Shown: positions 36,897 to 44,871 of the stretch, in pieces
Layout of the letters: each line of letters begins with the position of its first letter
Position numbering within the stretch: position 1 is the stretch's first letter
Assembly (NCBI GenBank): GCA_029779535.1
Contig: JAKPAG010000004.1
Location: forward strand, 177,750-241,749
Length of the DNA: 64,000 nucleotides
Source of the DNA: Pseudomonadota bacterium
GTDB lineage: Bacteria; Pseudomonadota; Alphaproteobacteria; Sphingomonadales; Sphingomonadaceae
Direction: 5' to 3'
The notes under the pieces: model-generated
What the model was told of the DNA's origin: nothing
Seen by the model: only the letters and a program-made list of their open reading frames with translations
Database searches by the model: none
Translations under genes and position numbers: made by a program

Positions 36897-37232
36897 TCAG
36901 AGAAAACGATGCTGCCACAATGCCTGGATCGCGGGAAGCTCGATGACCTGCTCGCCTTCGCGCACCATCGCCGGGCGATAGGCCTCGAGCCGCAGGAACT
37001 CCTCGGCGGACTTCATCCCGTAACCGGTGTTGACCTGCTTCGGTTTTGCCTTGGTGCCCTTGCCCGCCTCCATGAACTCCTTGGACCACGTGGAAAATAG
37101 GCTCTGGGCGATGCCTTCCTTGCGGCATAGTTCGGCAATGCTGACTTCGCCGCGCAGGCCGTCGAGCACGATACGGATCTTTTCCTCGGCCGAGAAATGC
37201 CGCCGGGTCTGCAGCCGGACATCTTTCACCAC
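36897..37232 (-). pseudogene. IS3-family transposase orfA, truncated and fused to foreign sequence
   Basis: Residues 1-37 (VKDVRLQTRRHFSAEEKIRI, then LDGLRGEVSIAELCRKEG) are the helix-turn-helix start of an IS3-type OrfA. After SKEFMEAGKGTK the sequence no longer follows the family (expected leucine zipper) and reads KPKQVNTGYGMKSAEEFLRLEAYRPAMVREG to the stop. No OrfB with the DDE domain follows. It is a decayed insertion sequence, probably joined to the end of another gene by deletion. Confidence 0.7.
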
Positions 37233-37270
37233 CCGCTCAGCAGGCGCCTTCGCTGGCGATTTTTCAAGCA

Positions 37271-37321
37271 GGATTGGGGCTTCATCTGCGTTCCTTAGTC
37301 ACTCCGACGAAGCCCCAATCC
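37271..37321. repeat. 13-base inverted repeat next to the IS3 remnant
   Basis: GGATTGGGGCTTC at 37271-37283 and GAAGCCCCAATCC at 37309-37321 are perfect inverted copies separated by 25 bases. They lie just upstream of the IS3 orfA remnant. They could be terminal repeats from two insertion-sequence ends brought together, or a transcription terminator. The following CCTTTAATT gives a weak T-tract on the plus strand. Confidence 0.5.
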
Positions 37322-37500
37322 CCTTTAATTCACAACCTCAAATCTGTGCCATTGGCGCTGACGGCGGACAGACGAAATTTACCATTGGTTATCCAAATTC
37401 CGATATATCTCTCAGTAAGCTCATACATGACACTGTCAGCGGACAGGAGTGTTTCGTCGAAATTCCGGGATAGGGTTCCGGATCAATAGGGGATCCAGGG

Positions 37501-39438
37501 ATGGGCCAGCGAAAAGCATCAATCTATGCCTCGCAGCTTCTCCATGATTCTTCGGGTAACATCTTGCCGATGGCGGCCGCTGGCATGCTGGTCATGGCCG
37601 CGATCGTTGGTGGCGGCGTGGATCTGAGCCGCGCATACAAGGTCCAGAACCGATTGCAGAACGCCTGCGATGCCGCCGTGCTCGCCGGGCGCAAGGCGGT
37701 GACGACCAATGGCTATGATACGACTGCAAAAGCGCAGGCCCAGAGTTATTTCAACATCAACTTCGACCCGAAGGAACAGGGTACAAAGAGCACTGTGTTC
37801 CTTTCTGCTGGTGATGCGGCCGGAAACTCGATCGGCGGTCAGGCCAGCACGCAAATGCCGATGCTGATGATGCAGCTGTTCGGCATGGGTGACATGACCC
37901 TGCGGGCGAATTGCGCGTCCACCATGGGAGTGGGCAACAGCGACATTACGATGGTGCTGGACGTGACCGGTTCGATGGGGACCTCCCTGGGCACCGGTAC
38001 CCGGTTGAGCGCGCTGAAGACGGCGATGAAGAACTTCTACACCACCGTTGATACTGCAACGCAGGGCAGCAATGCCCGGGTCCGCTATTCCTTCGTCCCC
38101 TTCAGCACGACCGTGAATGTCGGGAGGCTGCTTTACGATCTGGACCCCGACTACCTGATTGACAGCTGGACGATCCAATCGCGCGCGCCGATCACGAAAA
38201 CGATCACGACCCAGGTGTTTGAAGGATGGGACGACGCCGTGGTGACCAGTGCGCCAAGCGACTATACCAACCAGGCGGATTCCTCGCTAACCCAGGTCAG
38301 CAGCACCAACTACAGCTCCCTGAATTCGTGCAACACTGGCCTGCCAGCCAATGTGCCCTGGGCTGACAACGGATCGCCGACCACCAGCACGACCACGACG
38401 ACCAATGGTTCGGGCCAGCAGGTGGTGACCACGATCACTCGTCAGCCGCAGCGCATGACAACGTATGTCTGCAGGCTCAACAGCAACCGCTATCGGCGCT
38501 ACTATTATTATTCGAACCGCACGTTCAATACCTACTCCTATGCCACTAGTGACCCAATCTATCGTACGGAAACTTCGGTGGTGTTTGACAAGTGGGAGTA
38601 CAAGCCGATCCAATATGACACGAGCGTGTTCAAGACTTTTGCTTCGGTGGTGACGCCGACGGGGTCGAACGGCACGAACGTGACATCATCCTGGGAAGGT
38701 TGCATCGAGGAGCGTCAGACCTCGGCCGCATCCAGCATCAGTTTCTCGGCTATCACCGGCATGGCCCCCAGCACCGCGCTCGACCTGGATATCGACAGCG
38801 CGCCAACCAGTGACAACGCGACCAAGTGGGCGCCACTTTGGCGGCAGGTTGCCTATAACCGCAGTTCCACCGGTGTCGTTGTTTCGACCACCAACAGCCG
38901 CACAGCCACTTCCTATTGCGTGCCCGCCGCCAAGGCGCTGCAGTCCCTGACGCAATTCGAATTCGACGCCTATGCCAATTCATTGACGGCCCAGGGCAAC
39001 ACCTATCTTGATATCGGGATGCTGTGGGGTGCCCGCCTCAGTTCGCCCGAGGGAATCTTTCAGGACCTGGTCAATGAAGAGCCGGTCAATGGCGGCAACG
39101 TCAACCGTCACATCATCTTCATGACCGACGGACAGCTGGAGCCGGCCAACACGACCTATCAATCCTATGGCATTGAGTTTCTGGACCGCCGCGTGACCAG
39201 CGATGGTTCGGTTTCGCAGGAAACGGCCCGCCACAGCTTGCGGTTCCGCGCAATTTGCGATGCAACCAAGGCCAAGGGCATCCGGATCTGGGCGATCGGA
39301 TTTACCTCGGGCCTGACCGCGGACCTTGCCTATTGCGCCTCGCCGAACAGTTCGTTCACCGCCAATGACGCGGCGCAGCTCAATGCGGCTTTCCAGACTA
39401 TCGCCAAGCAGGTAGGCGAACTGCGGGTGCTGTCGTGA
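37501..39438 (+). CDS. TadG-like protein with von Willebrand A domain
   Basis: 645 residues. The N-terminal Tad segment SSGNILPMAAAGMLVMAAIVGGGVDLSRAYKVQNRLQNACDAAVLAGRKA (about 17-65) combines a prepilin-like hydrophobic helix with the TadG pattern. A vWA domain begins at about 148 with the MIDAS motif DVTGSMG (Asp154) and later HIIFMTDGQL. The middle (about 230-400) is rich in Ser, Thr, Asn and Tyr, as in adhesins. TadG-type proteins are envelope-anchored parts of tight-adherence pili. It is the first of five same-strand genes; GTGA couples it to the next one. Lower GC and codon choice unlike the flanks suggest transfer. Confidence 0.85.
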   Translation: MGQRKASIYASQLLHDSSGNILPMAAAGMLVMAAIVGGGVDLSRAYKVQNRLQNACDAAVLAGRKAVTTNGYDTTAKAQAQSYFNINFDPKEQGTKSTVFLSAGDAAGNSIGGQASTQMPMLMMQLFGMGDMTLRANCASTMGVGNSDITMVLDVTGSMGTSLGTGTRLSALKTAMKNFYTTVDTATQGSNARVRYSFVPFSTTVNVGRLLYDLDPDYLIDSWTIQSRAPITKTITTQVFEGWDDAVVTSAPSDYTNQADSSLTQVSSTNYSSLNSCNTGLPANVPWADNGSPTTSTTTTTNGSGQQVVTTITRQPQRMTTYVCRLNSNRYRRYYYYSNRTFNTYSYATSDPIYRTETSVVFDKWEYKPIQYDTSVFKTFASVVTPTGSNGTNVTSSWEGCIEERQTSAASSISFSAITGMAPSTALDLDIDSAPTSDNATKWAPLWRQVAYNRSSTGVVVSTTNSRTATSYCVPAAKALQSLTQFEFDAYANSLTAQGNTYLDIGMLWGARLSSPEGIFQDLVNEEPVNGGNVNRHIIFMTDGQLEPANTTYQSYGIEFLDRRVTSDGSVSQETARHSLRFRAICDATKAKGIRIWAIGFTSGLTADLAYCASPNSSFTANDAAQLNAAFQTIAKQVGELRVLS

Positions 39439-40034
39439 TTGCCCGCCGCTTGCAATGCTTAGCGAAATTGCGCTCGCGCGAGGAAGGGGTTTCGACGGTC
39501 GAATTCGCCTTGGTTGCGCCGGTGTTCCTGACCTTGCTGGTCAGCATGTTCGACCTTGGCCAGATGGCCTACGGAATTTCGGTCCTGAACGGGGCGGTGC
39601 AGAAGGCTGCGCGCGATTCCTCGCTTGAAATCACCGATCTTGGCCGCGCAGATGCAATGGTTGAACGCCAGGTGGCTCCGATCCTGCCCGGCGCAACCTT
39701 TCATTCGACCAGAACCAGTTATGTCGATTATGCCGACATCGGCCGGGCCGAAAAGTGGAATGATGCCAACAACAACGGCACCTGTGACGCTGGTGAATCC
39801 TTTGTGGACGAGAACGGCAACGGCGATTGGGACGATGACATCGGCAAGGATGGCAACGGCGGTGCCGATGACGTCGTGGTCTATCGGGTCGAAGTGACCT
39901 ACGAACCCACCTTCCACGTCCCGTTTCTTCCCGAAAGCTGGAAGCAGCGGAAGCTCAAGTCGACCGCCATCAAGAAGAACCAGCCGTTTGCCAACCAGCA
40001 GGGCTATGGCTCAAGCGCGGGGATTTGCTCATGA
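39435..40034 (+). CDS. TadE-family pseudopilin with EF-hand-like Asp/Asn loops
   Basis: 199 residues. The prepilin-like motif EEGVSTVEFALVAPVFLTLLVSMFDLGQMAYGI (about 16-48) is the TadE signature. At 110-121, DANNNGTCDAGE fits the 12-residue EF-hand calcium loop (D, N, N at 1, 3, 5 and E at 12). DENGNGDWDDDI (125-136) is a second, less complete loop. The insert suggests calcium-dependent folding outside the membrane. The GTG start at 39435 overlaps the stop of the vWA gene, and the stop overlaps the next TadE gene (ATGA). Confidence 0.85.
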   Translation: MIARRLQCLAKLRSREEGVSTVEFALVAPVFLTLLVSMFDLGQMAYGISVLNGAVQKAARDSSLEITDLGRADAMVERQVAPILPGATFHSTRTSYVDYADIGRAEKWNDANNNGTCDAGESFVDENGNGDWDDDIGKDGNGGADDVVVYRVEVTYEPTFHVPFLPESWKQRKLKSTAIKKNQPFANQQGYGSSAGICS

Positions 40035-40708
40035 TCCAGGCGCAATCGAAGACCCATGGCTGGCTGGATCGGCTGAAATCCTGTCGGTCAGGGGCGGCCG
40101 CGATCGAATTCGGCCTTATTCTGCCAGTTCTGACCGGGATGGGCATGATGGGCACCGAAATCGGCTACATGGCAATGGTCAACCTGCAGGTTAGCCAGAT
40201 GGCCCTGGCGGTAGCCGATGCCGGCTCTCGGCTTGAACAGACGAACAACAACTCGGTTGCCCCAACCGTGACTGAAGCTGACGTCGATTCCGTCATGATT
40301 GGTGCCGAGAAGATGGGTGAAGGGATCGATTTCAAGGCGAATGGCCGGGTCATTCTTTCGAGCCTTGAGAAGGATCCAGCCTCCGGCAAGCAGTTCATCC
40401 ATTGGCAGCGCTGTTTCGGCAAACTTCGGGTAAATTCGGACTATGGCAACGATTCAACCAACAATGGCCTGAACGGAACTGTCCTCGTCAGCATGGGGCG
40501 GGGGACCACCAAGGTTACGGCACCTACAGGTGTCGCCGTGATGTTCGTCGAAGTCTTCTATGACTACAAAGGCGTATTCGGAACGATGTTCGTCAAGCAG
40601 ATGCGCTTCAAGCAGGAGGCGGCTTACCTTGTACGCGACATTCGCGACTTGCGCGCATCGAACGTAAGCGGGGTCACTGGCGGCAACGGCAAGTCCTTGT
40701 GCATCTGA
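40031..40708 (+). CDS. TadE-like pilus assembly protein
   Basis: 225 residues from ATG 40031 (4-base overlap with the previous gene; a TTG at 40025 is in frame). The prepilin-like start SGAAAIEFGLILPVLTGMGMMGTEIGYMAMV (about 24-54) is typical of TadE/TadF. The rest is a soluble extracytoplasmic domain of mixed polar sequence with one Cys in RCFGKL and another in the C-terminal KSLCI. It probably forms a minor pseudopilin complex with the two preceding products. Confidence 0.8.
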   Translation: MIQAQSKTHGWLDRLKSCRSGAAAIEFGLILPVLTGMGMMGTEIGYMAMVNLQVSQMALAVADAGSRLEQTNNNSVAPTVTEADVDSVMIGAEKMGEGIDFKANGRVILSSLEKDPASGKQFIHWQRCFGKLRVNSDYGNDSTNNGLNGTVLVSMGRGTTKVTAPTGVAVMFVEVFYDYKGVFGTMFVKQMRFKQEAAYLVRDIRDLRASNVSGVTGGNGKSLCI

Positions 40709-40738
40709 GCTGGGCAAGCGATCGAACAAGAGAATGAC

Positions 40739-40975
40739 ATGAAGCTTTCCACCATAGCATTGAGCGCCAGCCTGATTGCAGGAAGCGCCGTCTATTGCAT
40801 CACGAGCGTGTTCAGCCCGCATGGTAGCTGCGTCGAGGCCGCCGCGCAGCAATTGGCTAGCGCAGAATACGGTGAATTGCAGGATCGCGCCAATCATGCG
40901 GCGCAAATCTTGTGCGATCGCAACGGGGACGATGCCGCTAAGGCCGTTGACAGTCTCAAGTGGACTTACCGGTGA
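40739..40975 (+). CDS. Small exported or membrane protein, 78 aa, unknown
   Basis: ATG 40739 with AGAGAATGAC upstream. Residues 1-25 (KLSTIALSASLIAGSAVYCITSVF) are a signal peptide or anchor. The mature part has three cysteines (in VYCIT, GSCVE and ILCDR) and is helix-rich. It lies 30 bases after the TadE gene and overlaps the following gene (GTGA at 40972). It is likely part of the same module; no family recognised. Confidence 0.6.
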   Translation: MKLSTIALSASLIAGSAVYCITSVFSPHGSCVEAAAQQLASAEYGELQDRANHAAQILCDRNGDDAAKAVDSLKWTYR

Positions 40976-41628
40976 CAATGATGATCCTGTTGGGACTGAT
41001 CCAGCTGGGCCTGCTGCTGGCCTTACTGGTCATTGTCCGCATGCTGTTCGCAATGGTTCGCAGCGGCGCGCCGCTGTTCAGCTTGCCAAGCTGGAAGGTC
41101 GGGCCGCTTTCCCGTTCAACTGATCCAGCCGGACGTCAATCCACCCGGCTCGATGAAGGGCTGGCAAAGTCCGATACGCAGCGTCCTGACGGGGTTGCAC
41201 AGAGGATTTCCTTTCGATTGCCCCTTCTTCGTCGCAAGCGCGAGGACGCGCCGCAAGCGGCGGAGGTGGCGGCAGGCCAGCCGGCGGAGCCGGTGCGCGA
41301 ACGCAATCGCAAGCTCTTGTCTGTCAGCGAACTGGAACAAAGTTCGATCCGCCCAGCCGCCCAGTTCCGCGAGGACTATTATGCTCAGATCGAAGCACGA
41401 CTTGAGGAGCTGTTCGAGGCCTATGTGGCCGAGAAGCTGTCCCTGGCCATATACCTCGATGCGATCAGGCATGAAAAAGCCAAAGCACATGCCATATTGC
41501 ACAATCCGAAGGTCTGGACCGAACCCGACATGCGCGAAGAGGCCGAACGCGCCGTTGCGGCCGTTGACTGGTGTCTGGATTGGGCCAAGCATCAGGTCGC
41601 TTCGTGCAGTAGCGGAATGGCTGCCTGA
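40972..41628 (+). CDS. Membrane-anchored hypothetical protein of the Tad module
   Basis: About 218 residues starting at GTG 40972 (overlapping the previous stop); ATG 40978 and GTG 40960 are alternatives. One N-terminal helix (MILLGLIQLGLLLALLVIVRMLF) is followed by a charged cytoplasmic-looking region with long helices, for example YYAQIEARLEELFEAYVAEKLSLAIYLDAIRHEKAKAHAIL. There is no known domain. The last gene of the run; a non-coding repeat-bearing stretch follows. Confidence 0.6.
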   Translation: MTMMILLGLIQLGLLLALLVIVRMLFAMVRSGAPLFSLPSWKVGPLSRSTDPAGRQSTRLDEGLAKSDTQRPDGVAQRISFRLPLLRRKREDAPQAAEVAAGQPAEPVRERNRKLLSVSELEQSSIRPAAQFREDYYAQIEARLEELFEAYVAEKLSLAIYLDAIRHEKAKAHAILHNPKVWTEPDMREEAERAVAAVDWCLDWAKHQVASCSSGMAA

Positions 41629-42067
41629 CGGGAATCGCCTCTGCAGCCTATGGGCCAGCCTTTGCTATGATCCAGACGCTGGCTGAACCCCGAATGCGGG
41701 CGAAGGCAGGCGCGGCAACCCGAACCGCTCGATCGAACGCGCTATTTGCTTGATCTGCTTCCTGGAGTGGGAGCGCGCGTTGCGCGCGTAAGGGCGAAGC
41801 GAGCCGATTACCCGATCCGCGATCTGGTAAGTCTGATCTTTCATCTATGCCCCCTGTCGGTTTGGCGTCTCACGACGGCAAGATCGAGGTGGGGAGCGGC
41901 GAAACGATTTTTAAGTACGAAACGGGAACACTTATCGCTGGCAAAGAACGGCTCGTCGCAATTTTCTGGTGTACGCACAATGCATTATGCATCAGGCTGT
42001 CTGTCAGAGCACCGTCTCGCGCGTTCCCTCCTCCCCCAGCAACATCACCCTGATCCGGCGCCGCAGG
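41629..42067. other. Non-coding stretch at the right side of the accessory region
   Basis: About 440 bases with no convincing gene. Short open frames here have unlikely composition. A GCGCGC-GTT-GCGCGC inverted repeat occurs at about 41775-41789. Base composition is lower in GC than the flanking core genes, as expected for island DNA. Confidence 0.5.
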
Positions 42068-42239
42068 TTCCCTGCTTTGCGCGGCGGAATTCCCTGTTCC
42101 CGGATTTGAAATTCCCTGTTTTGCAGTCAGGGAATTTGACCTCAAAAGCCGCAGAGTTCTTCGGTTTATGCTGGTGTGCAGAGGTCGCGGATAGGCTCCA
42201 AAATGTGCGAATTCCCTGTAAAATCCCGCAAACAGGGAA
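42068..42239. repeat. Cluster of TTCCCTG / CAGGGAA repeats
   Basis: TTCCCTG occurs at 42068-42074, 42090-42096, 42112-42118 and 42212-42218, and its complement CAGGGAA at 42128-42134 and 42233-42239. The pairs 42112/42128 and 42212/42233 form two hairpin-like units inside an AT-richer segment. Motifs of this kind are familiar to me from alphaproteobacterial mobile-element flanks, but I cannot name the element. It marks the end of the accessory region. Confidence 0.6.
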
Positions 42240-42355
42240 TATAGGGGTTGAGACCGCGTTGCAGCCGACTGCGTCGCGCACCATTCCCCGCCCTTTCACG
42301 AAAGCCGGTCATGCTTGCCGCCGTGGCGCCGTATCATGCCGTGCGCCTGCGCGAA

Positions 42356-42487
42356 TCACTCGAACACGCGCGGGCTGCCGGCCGCCGGGGTGTCCAGCTT
42401 GCGCAGCACGTCGCGCCCGTCGCCGGTGTGGTGCAGCCAGACATAGATCGTCGCCACGCTGGCCATGGCGTAGAAGATGTAACGCAT
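42356..42487 (-). CDS. Small membrane protein, 43 aa
   Basis: ATG 42487 follows a strong GAAAGGAG ribosome site. The product reads MRYIFYAMASVATIYVWLHH, then a polar tail with GDGRDVLRKLDTPA and ends VFE. One hydrophobic helix spans residues 3-18. The excellent ribosome site and helix support a real small protein. No family is recognised; it lies just outside the accessory region. Confidence 0.65.
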   Translation of the reverse strand: MRYIFYAMASVATIYVWLHHTGDGRDVLRKLDTPAAGSPRVFE

Positions 42488-42611
42488 CGGTATCGCTCCT
42501 TTCGCCCCTGGTCGGGCCGAGCAGTGCCGCGGCGGGGTAAATTCCGCCTTGCCGAATGCGCCCAGCGCGAATGGTCAACGCGTTAACCATGCTGCGCAAA
42601 CCATGTCGGGA

Positions 42612-42920
42612 TCAGGCGCGCAGATCGGCCCAGTCGGGATGGCGGCGGAACAGCGCTTCGACATAGCTGCACGTCGGATCGATCCGGAAGCCTTGCGCGC
42701 GCGCATCGGCAACCAGCGCCTCGACCAGTCGGGCGGCGACGCCGCGCCCGCCGATCGCGGGCGGCACCAGGGTATGGTCGGCCACGCGCACTTCGCCGCT
42801 CGCATCATCGCGCCGCACCCAGGTCAGCCGGCCGATCGCCTGCGCGCCGGGCACGTGGGCGTGGTATTCGCCGGCGTGCTCGCTGCCGTGGCGGGTGATG
42901 GTCACTTCACTTTGGTCCAT
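42612..42920 (-). CDS. Small GNAT-type N-acetyltransferase (YjdJ-like)
   Basis: 102 residues from ATG 42920. The short GNAT fold shows RLTWVRRDDASGEVRVADHTLVPPAIGGRGVAARLVEALVADARAQGFRIDPTCSYVEALFRRHPDW, with the acetyl-CoA loop GGRGVAARL and the Tyr-containing C-terminal strand. Members of this small family often lack a known substrate. Divergent from the threonine-aldolase gene by 53 bases. Confidence 0.88.
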   Translation of the reverse strand: MDQSEVTITRHGSEHAGEYHAHVPGAQAIGRLTWVRRDDASGEVRVADHTLVPPAIGGRGVAARLVEALVADARAQGFRIDPTCSYVEALFRRHPDWADLRA

Positions 42921-42973
42921 GCCGGGCTCCCTGTCCGCAACTTGACGCGGGGGGCAGCCCCGCGCCATGCAAG

Positions 42974-43975
42974 ATGGCGATGCAGTTCCTGTCCGACAAT
43001 GCCGCCATGGTCCATCCCGCCGTCTGGGCGGCGATGCAGGCCGCCGACGCTCCTGACGCGCCTTATGACGGCGATTACTGGAGCCGTGCGCTCGATGAAC
43101 GCTTCTCGACCCTGTTTGAGCGGCCTTGTGCAGTGTTGTGGGTCGCCACGGGCACGGCCGCCAATTGCCTCGCGCTGGCCACCATGGTGCCCCCGCACGG
43201 CGGCGTGATCTGCCACCGCGAGGCCCATATCGAGATGGACGAAGGCGGTGCGCCGGGCTTTTTTACCCATGGTGCCAAGCTGTTACTGGCTGACGGGGCC
43301 GGGGCCAAGCTGACCGGCGCGGCAATCCGCGCGGTGCTCGATCCGATCCGCAAGGACGTCCACCAGGTCCAGCCCCACGCCGTGTCGATCACCCAGGCCA
43401 GCGAATACGGCTTGACCTACAAGCCTGACGAACTTGCTGAAATTGCTGCTGTTTCACGGGAAACAGGGCTGAAGCTGCACGTCGACGGCGCCCGTTTCGC
43501 CAATGCCGTCGCCTCCCTGAACCGTGAACCCTACGCCGCCTGCGCCGGCGCCGACGTCCTCTCGTTCGGCTGCGTCAAGAACGGCGGGATGAGCGCCGAG
43601 GCAATCGTCTTCTTCGATGAAAGCCTGGCCGACGTCGCCCGCTATCGTCGCAAGCGCGCCGGGCACCTGCAATCGAAGGGCCGGTTCCTTGCCGCGCAGA
43701 TCCTTGCCATGCTTGATGGCGACCTGTGGCTGGCCAACGCCCGCGCCGCCAACCAGGCCGCGCAGGAACTGGCCGCTGCCGCGGGCCAGCGGCTGCTTTA
43801 CCCCGTCGAGGCGAACGAGATCTTCCTGAACCTGACCCCGGCCGAGCGTGAGGCGCTGCGTGCGCAGGGTTTCACCTTTTATGACTGGGGGGTGGATGCC
43901 GCCCGCCTCGTCACCGCCTGGAACAGTGCGCCCGGCCATGTGACCGCGCTGGCCCGCGCGATCGCCGCGCTATGA
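42974..43975 (+). CDS. Low-specificity threonine aldolase / beta-eliminating lyase family
   Basis: 333 residues of fold-type I PLP enzyme. The start MAMQFLSDNAAMVHPAV, the PLP-phosphate region ATGTAANCLAL, the aspartate strand LHVDGARFANAV and the Schiff-base lysine in SFGCVKNGGM are visible. It should cleave threonine or allo-threonine to glycine and acetaldehyde. Its stop overlaps the EamA transporter start (ATGA at 43972-43975), suggesting that the transporter moves a related amino acid or product. Confidence 0.9.
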   Translation: MAMQFLSDNAAMVHPAVWAAMQAADAPDAPYDGDYWSRALDERFSTLFERPCAVLWVATGTAANCLALATMVPPHGGVICHREAHIEMDEGGAPGFFTHGAKLLLADGAGAKLTGAAIRAVLDPIRKDVHQVQPHAVSITQASEYGLTYKPDELAEIAAVSRETGLKLHVDGARFANAVASLNREPYAACAGADVLSFGCVKNGGMSAEAIVFFDESLADVARYRRKRAGHLQSKGRFLAAQILAMLDGDLWLANARAANQAAQELAAAAGQRLLYPVEANEIFLNLTPAEREALRAQGFTFYDWGVDAARLVTAWNSAPGHVTALARAIAAL

Positions 43976-44871
43976 GCGCCGGGGCCGAGGCGAGCAAGGC
44001 CCGCTCGATCGCCGCATTCCTGCTGGTCGCGCTGATCTGGGGCTCCACCTGGCTGGTGATCAAGGACCAGATCAGCGCGGTTCCGCCCGGCTGGACCGTG
44101 ACCTGGCGCTTTGCCCTGGCGACCCTGGGGATGTTCGCCCTAGCCGCGGTGCGGCGCGAATCCATCAGGCTGGAGCCGGCGGCGCTGCGCCTGTCGGTGG
44201 CCATCGGGTTGTTCCAGTTCTTCGGCAATTTCCAGCTGGTCTACCGTTCGGAGCATTACCTGACCTCGGGCCTGGTGGCGGTGATCTTCGCGCTGCTGCT
44301 GGTGCCCAACGCGCTGCTCGCTCGGCTGTTCCTGCGCGCGCCGCTGTCGGGGCGGTTCCTCGCCGGATCGGGCGTGGCGCTGGCGGGCATCGCGCTGCTG
44401 CTGACGCACGAATACCGCGCCGCCCCGGCCACCGGCGGTGTGCTGACCGGGATCGCGCTGGTCGGCTGCGCACTGCTCTGCGCGTCGAGCGCCAATGTCC
44501 TGCAGGCGACCGAACTGGCCCGCCGCCAGCCGGTAGTGCCGCTGATCGCCTGGGCGATGCTGTGGGGCACGATTGCTGACGCGCTGTTCGCCTGGGTCAC
44601 CTCGGGCCCGCCAGTGCTCGACTCGCGGCCGCAATACCTCTGGGGGATCGCCTACCTTGCGCTGATCGGCTCGGTGGTCACTTTCCCGATCTATTTCGCG
44701 CTGATCCGCGATTGGGGGCCGGGCCGGGCGGCCTACAACGGGGTGCTGGTGCCGGTGGTGGCCATGGCCCTGTCGACCGCCTTCGAAGGCTATCGCTGGA
44801 CCTCGCTGGCTGCAGCCGGATCGGTGCTGGCGCTGTCAGGCCTGCTGATCGCGCTCGGCGGTCGGCGCTAG
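43972..44871 (+). CDS. EamA-family (DMT) transporter
   Basis: 299 residues with ten hydrophobic helices in two EamA repeats. The first begins IAAFLLVALIWGSTWLVIKDQI and the second follows LTGIALVGCALLCASSANVLQA. The family exports amino acids and other metabolites. It is coupled to the threonine-aldolase gene. The last 36 bases overlap the convergent SDR gene. Confidence 0.9.
   Translation: MSAGAEASKARSIAAFLLVALIWGSTWLVIKDQISAVPPGWTVTWRFALATLGMFALAAVRRESIRLEPAALRLSVAIGLFQFFGNFQLVYRSEHYLTSGLVAVIFALLLVPNALLARLFLRAPLSGRFLAGSGVALAGIALLLTHEYRAAPATGGVLTGIALVGCALLCASSANVLQATELARRQPVVPLIAWAMLWGTIADALFAWVTSGPPVLDSRPQYLWGIAYLALIGSVVTFPIYFALIRDWGPGRAAYNGVLVPVVAMALSTAFEGYRWTSLAAAGSVLALSGLLIALGGRR

Noticed and set aside
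42020..42050. Possible right attachment site resembling the 3' end of tRNA-Thr (CCTCCCCCAGCAACATCACC against CCTCCCCAGCAGCACCA)
   Set aside because: The match needs an inserted base and several mismatches, which is likely by chance in C-rich DNA, so I do not call a direct repeat.
41746..42540. A plus-strand open frame of 264 codons across the repeat block
   Set aside because: It runs through inverted repeats and over the small membrane gene on the other strand. Its composition is not protein-like.
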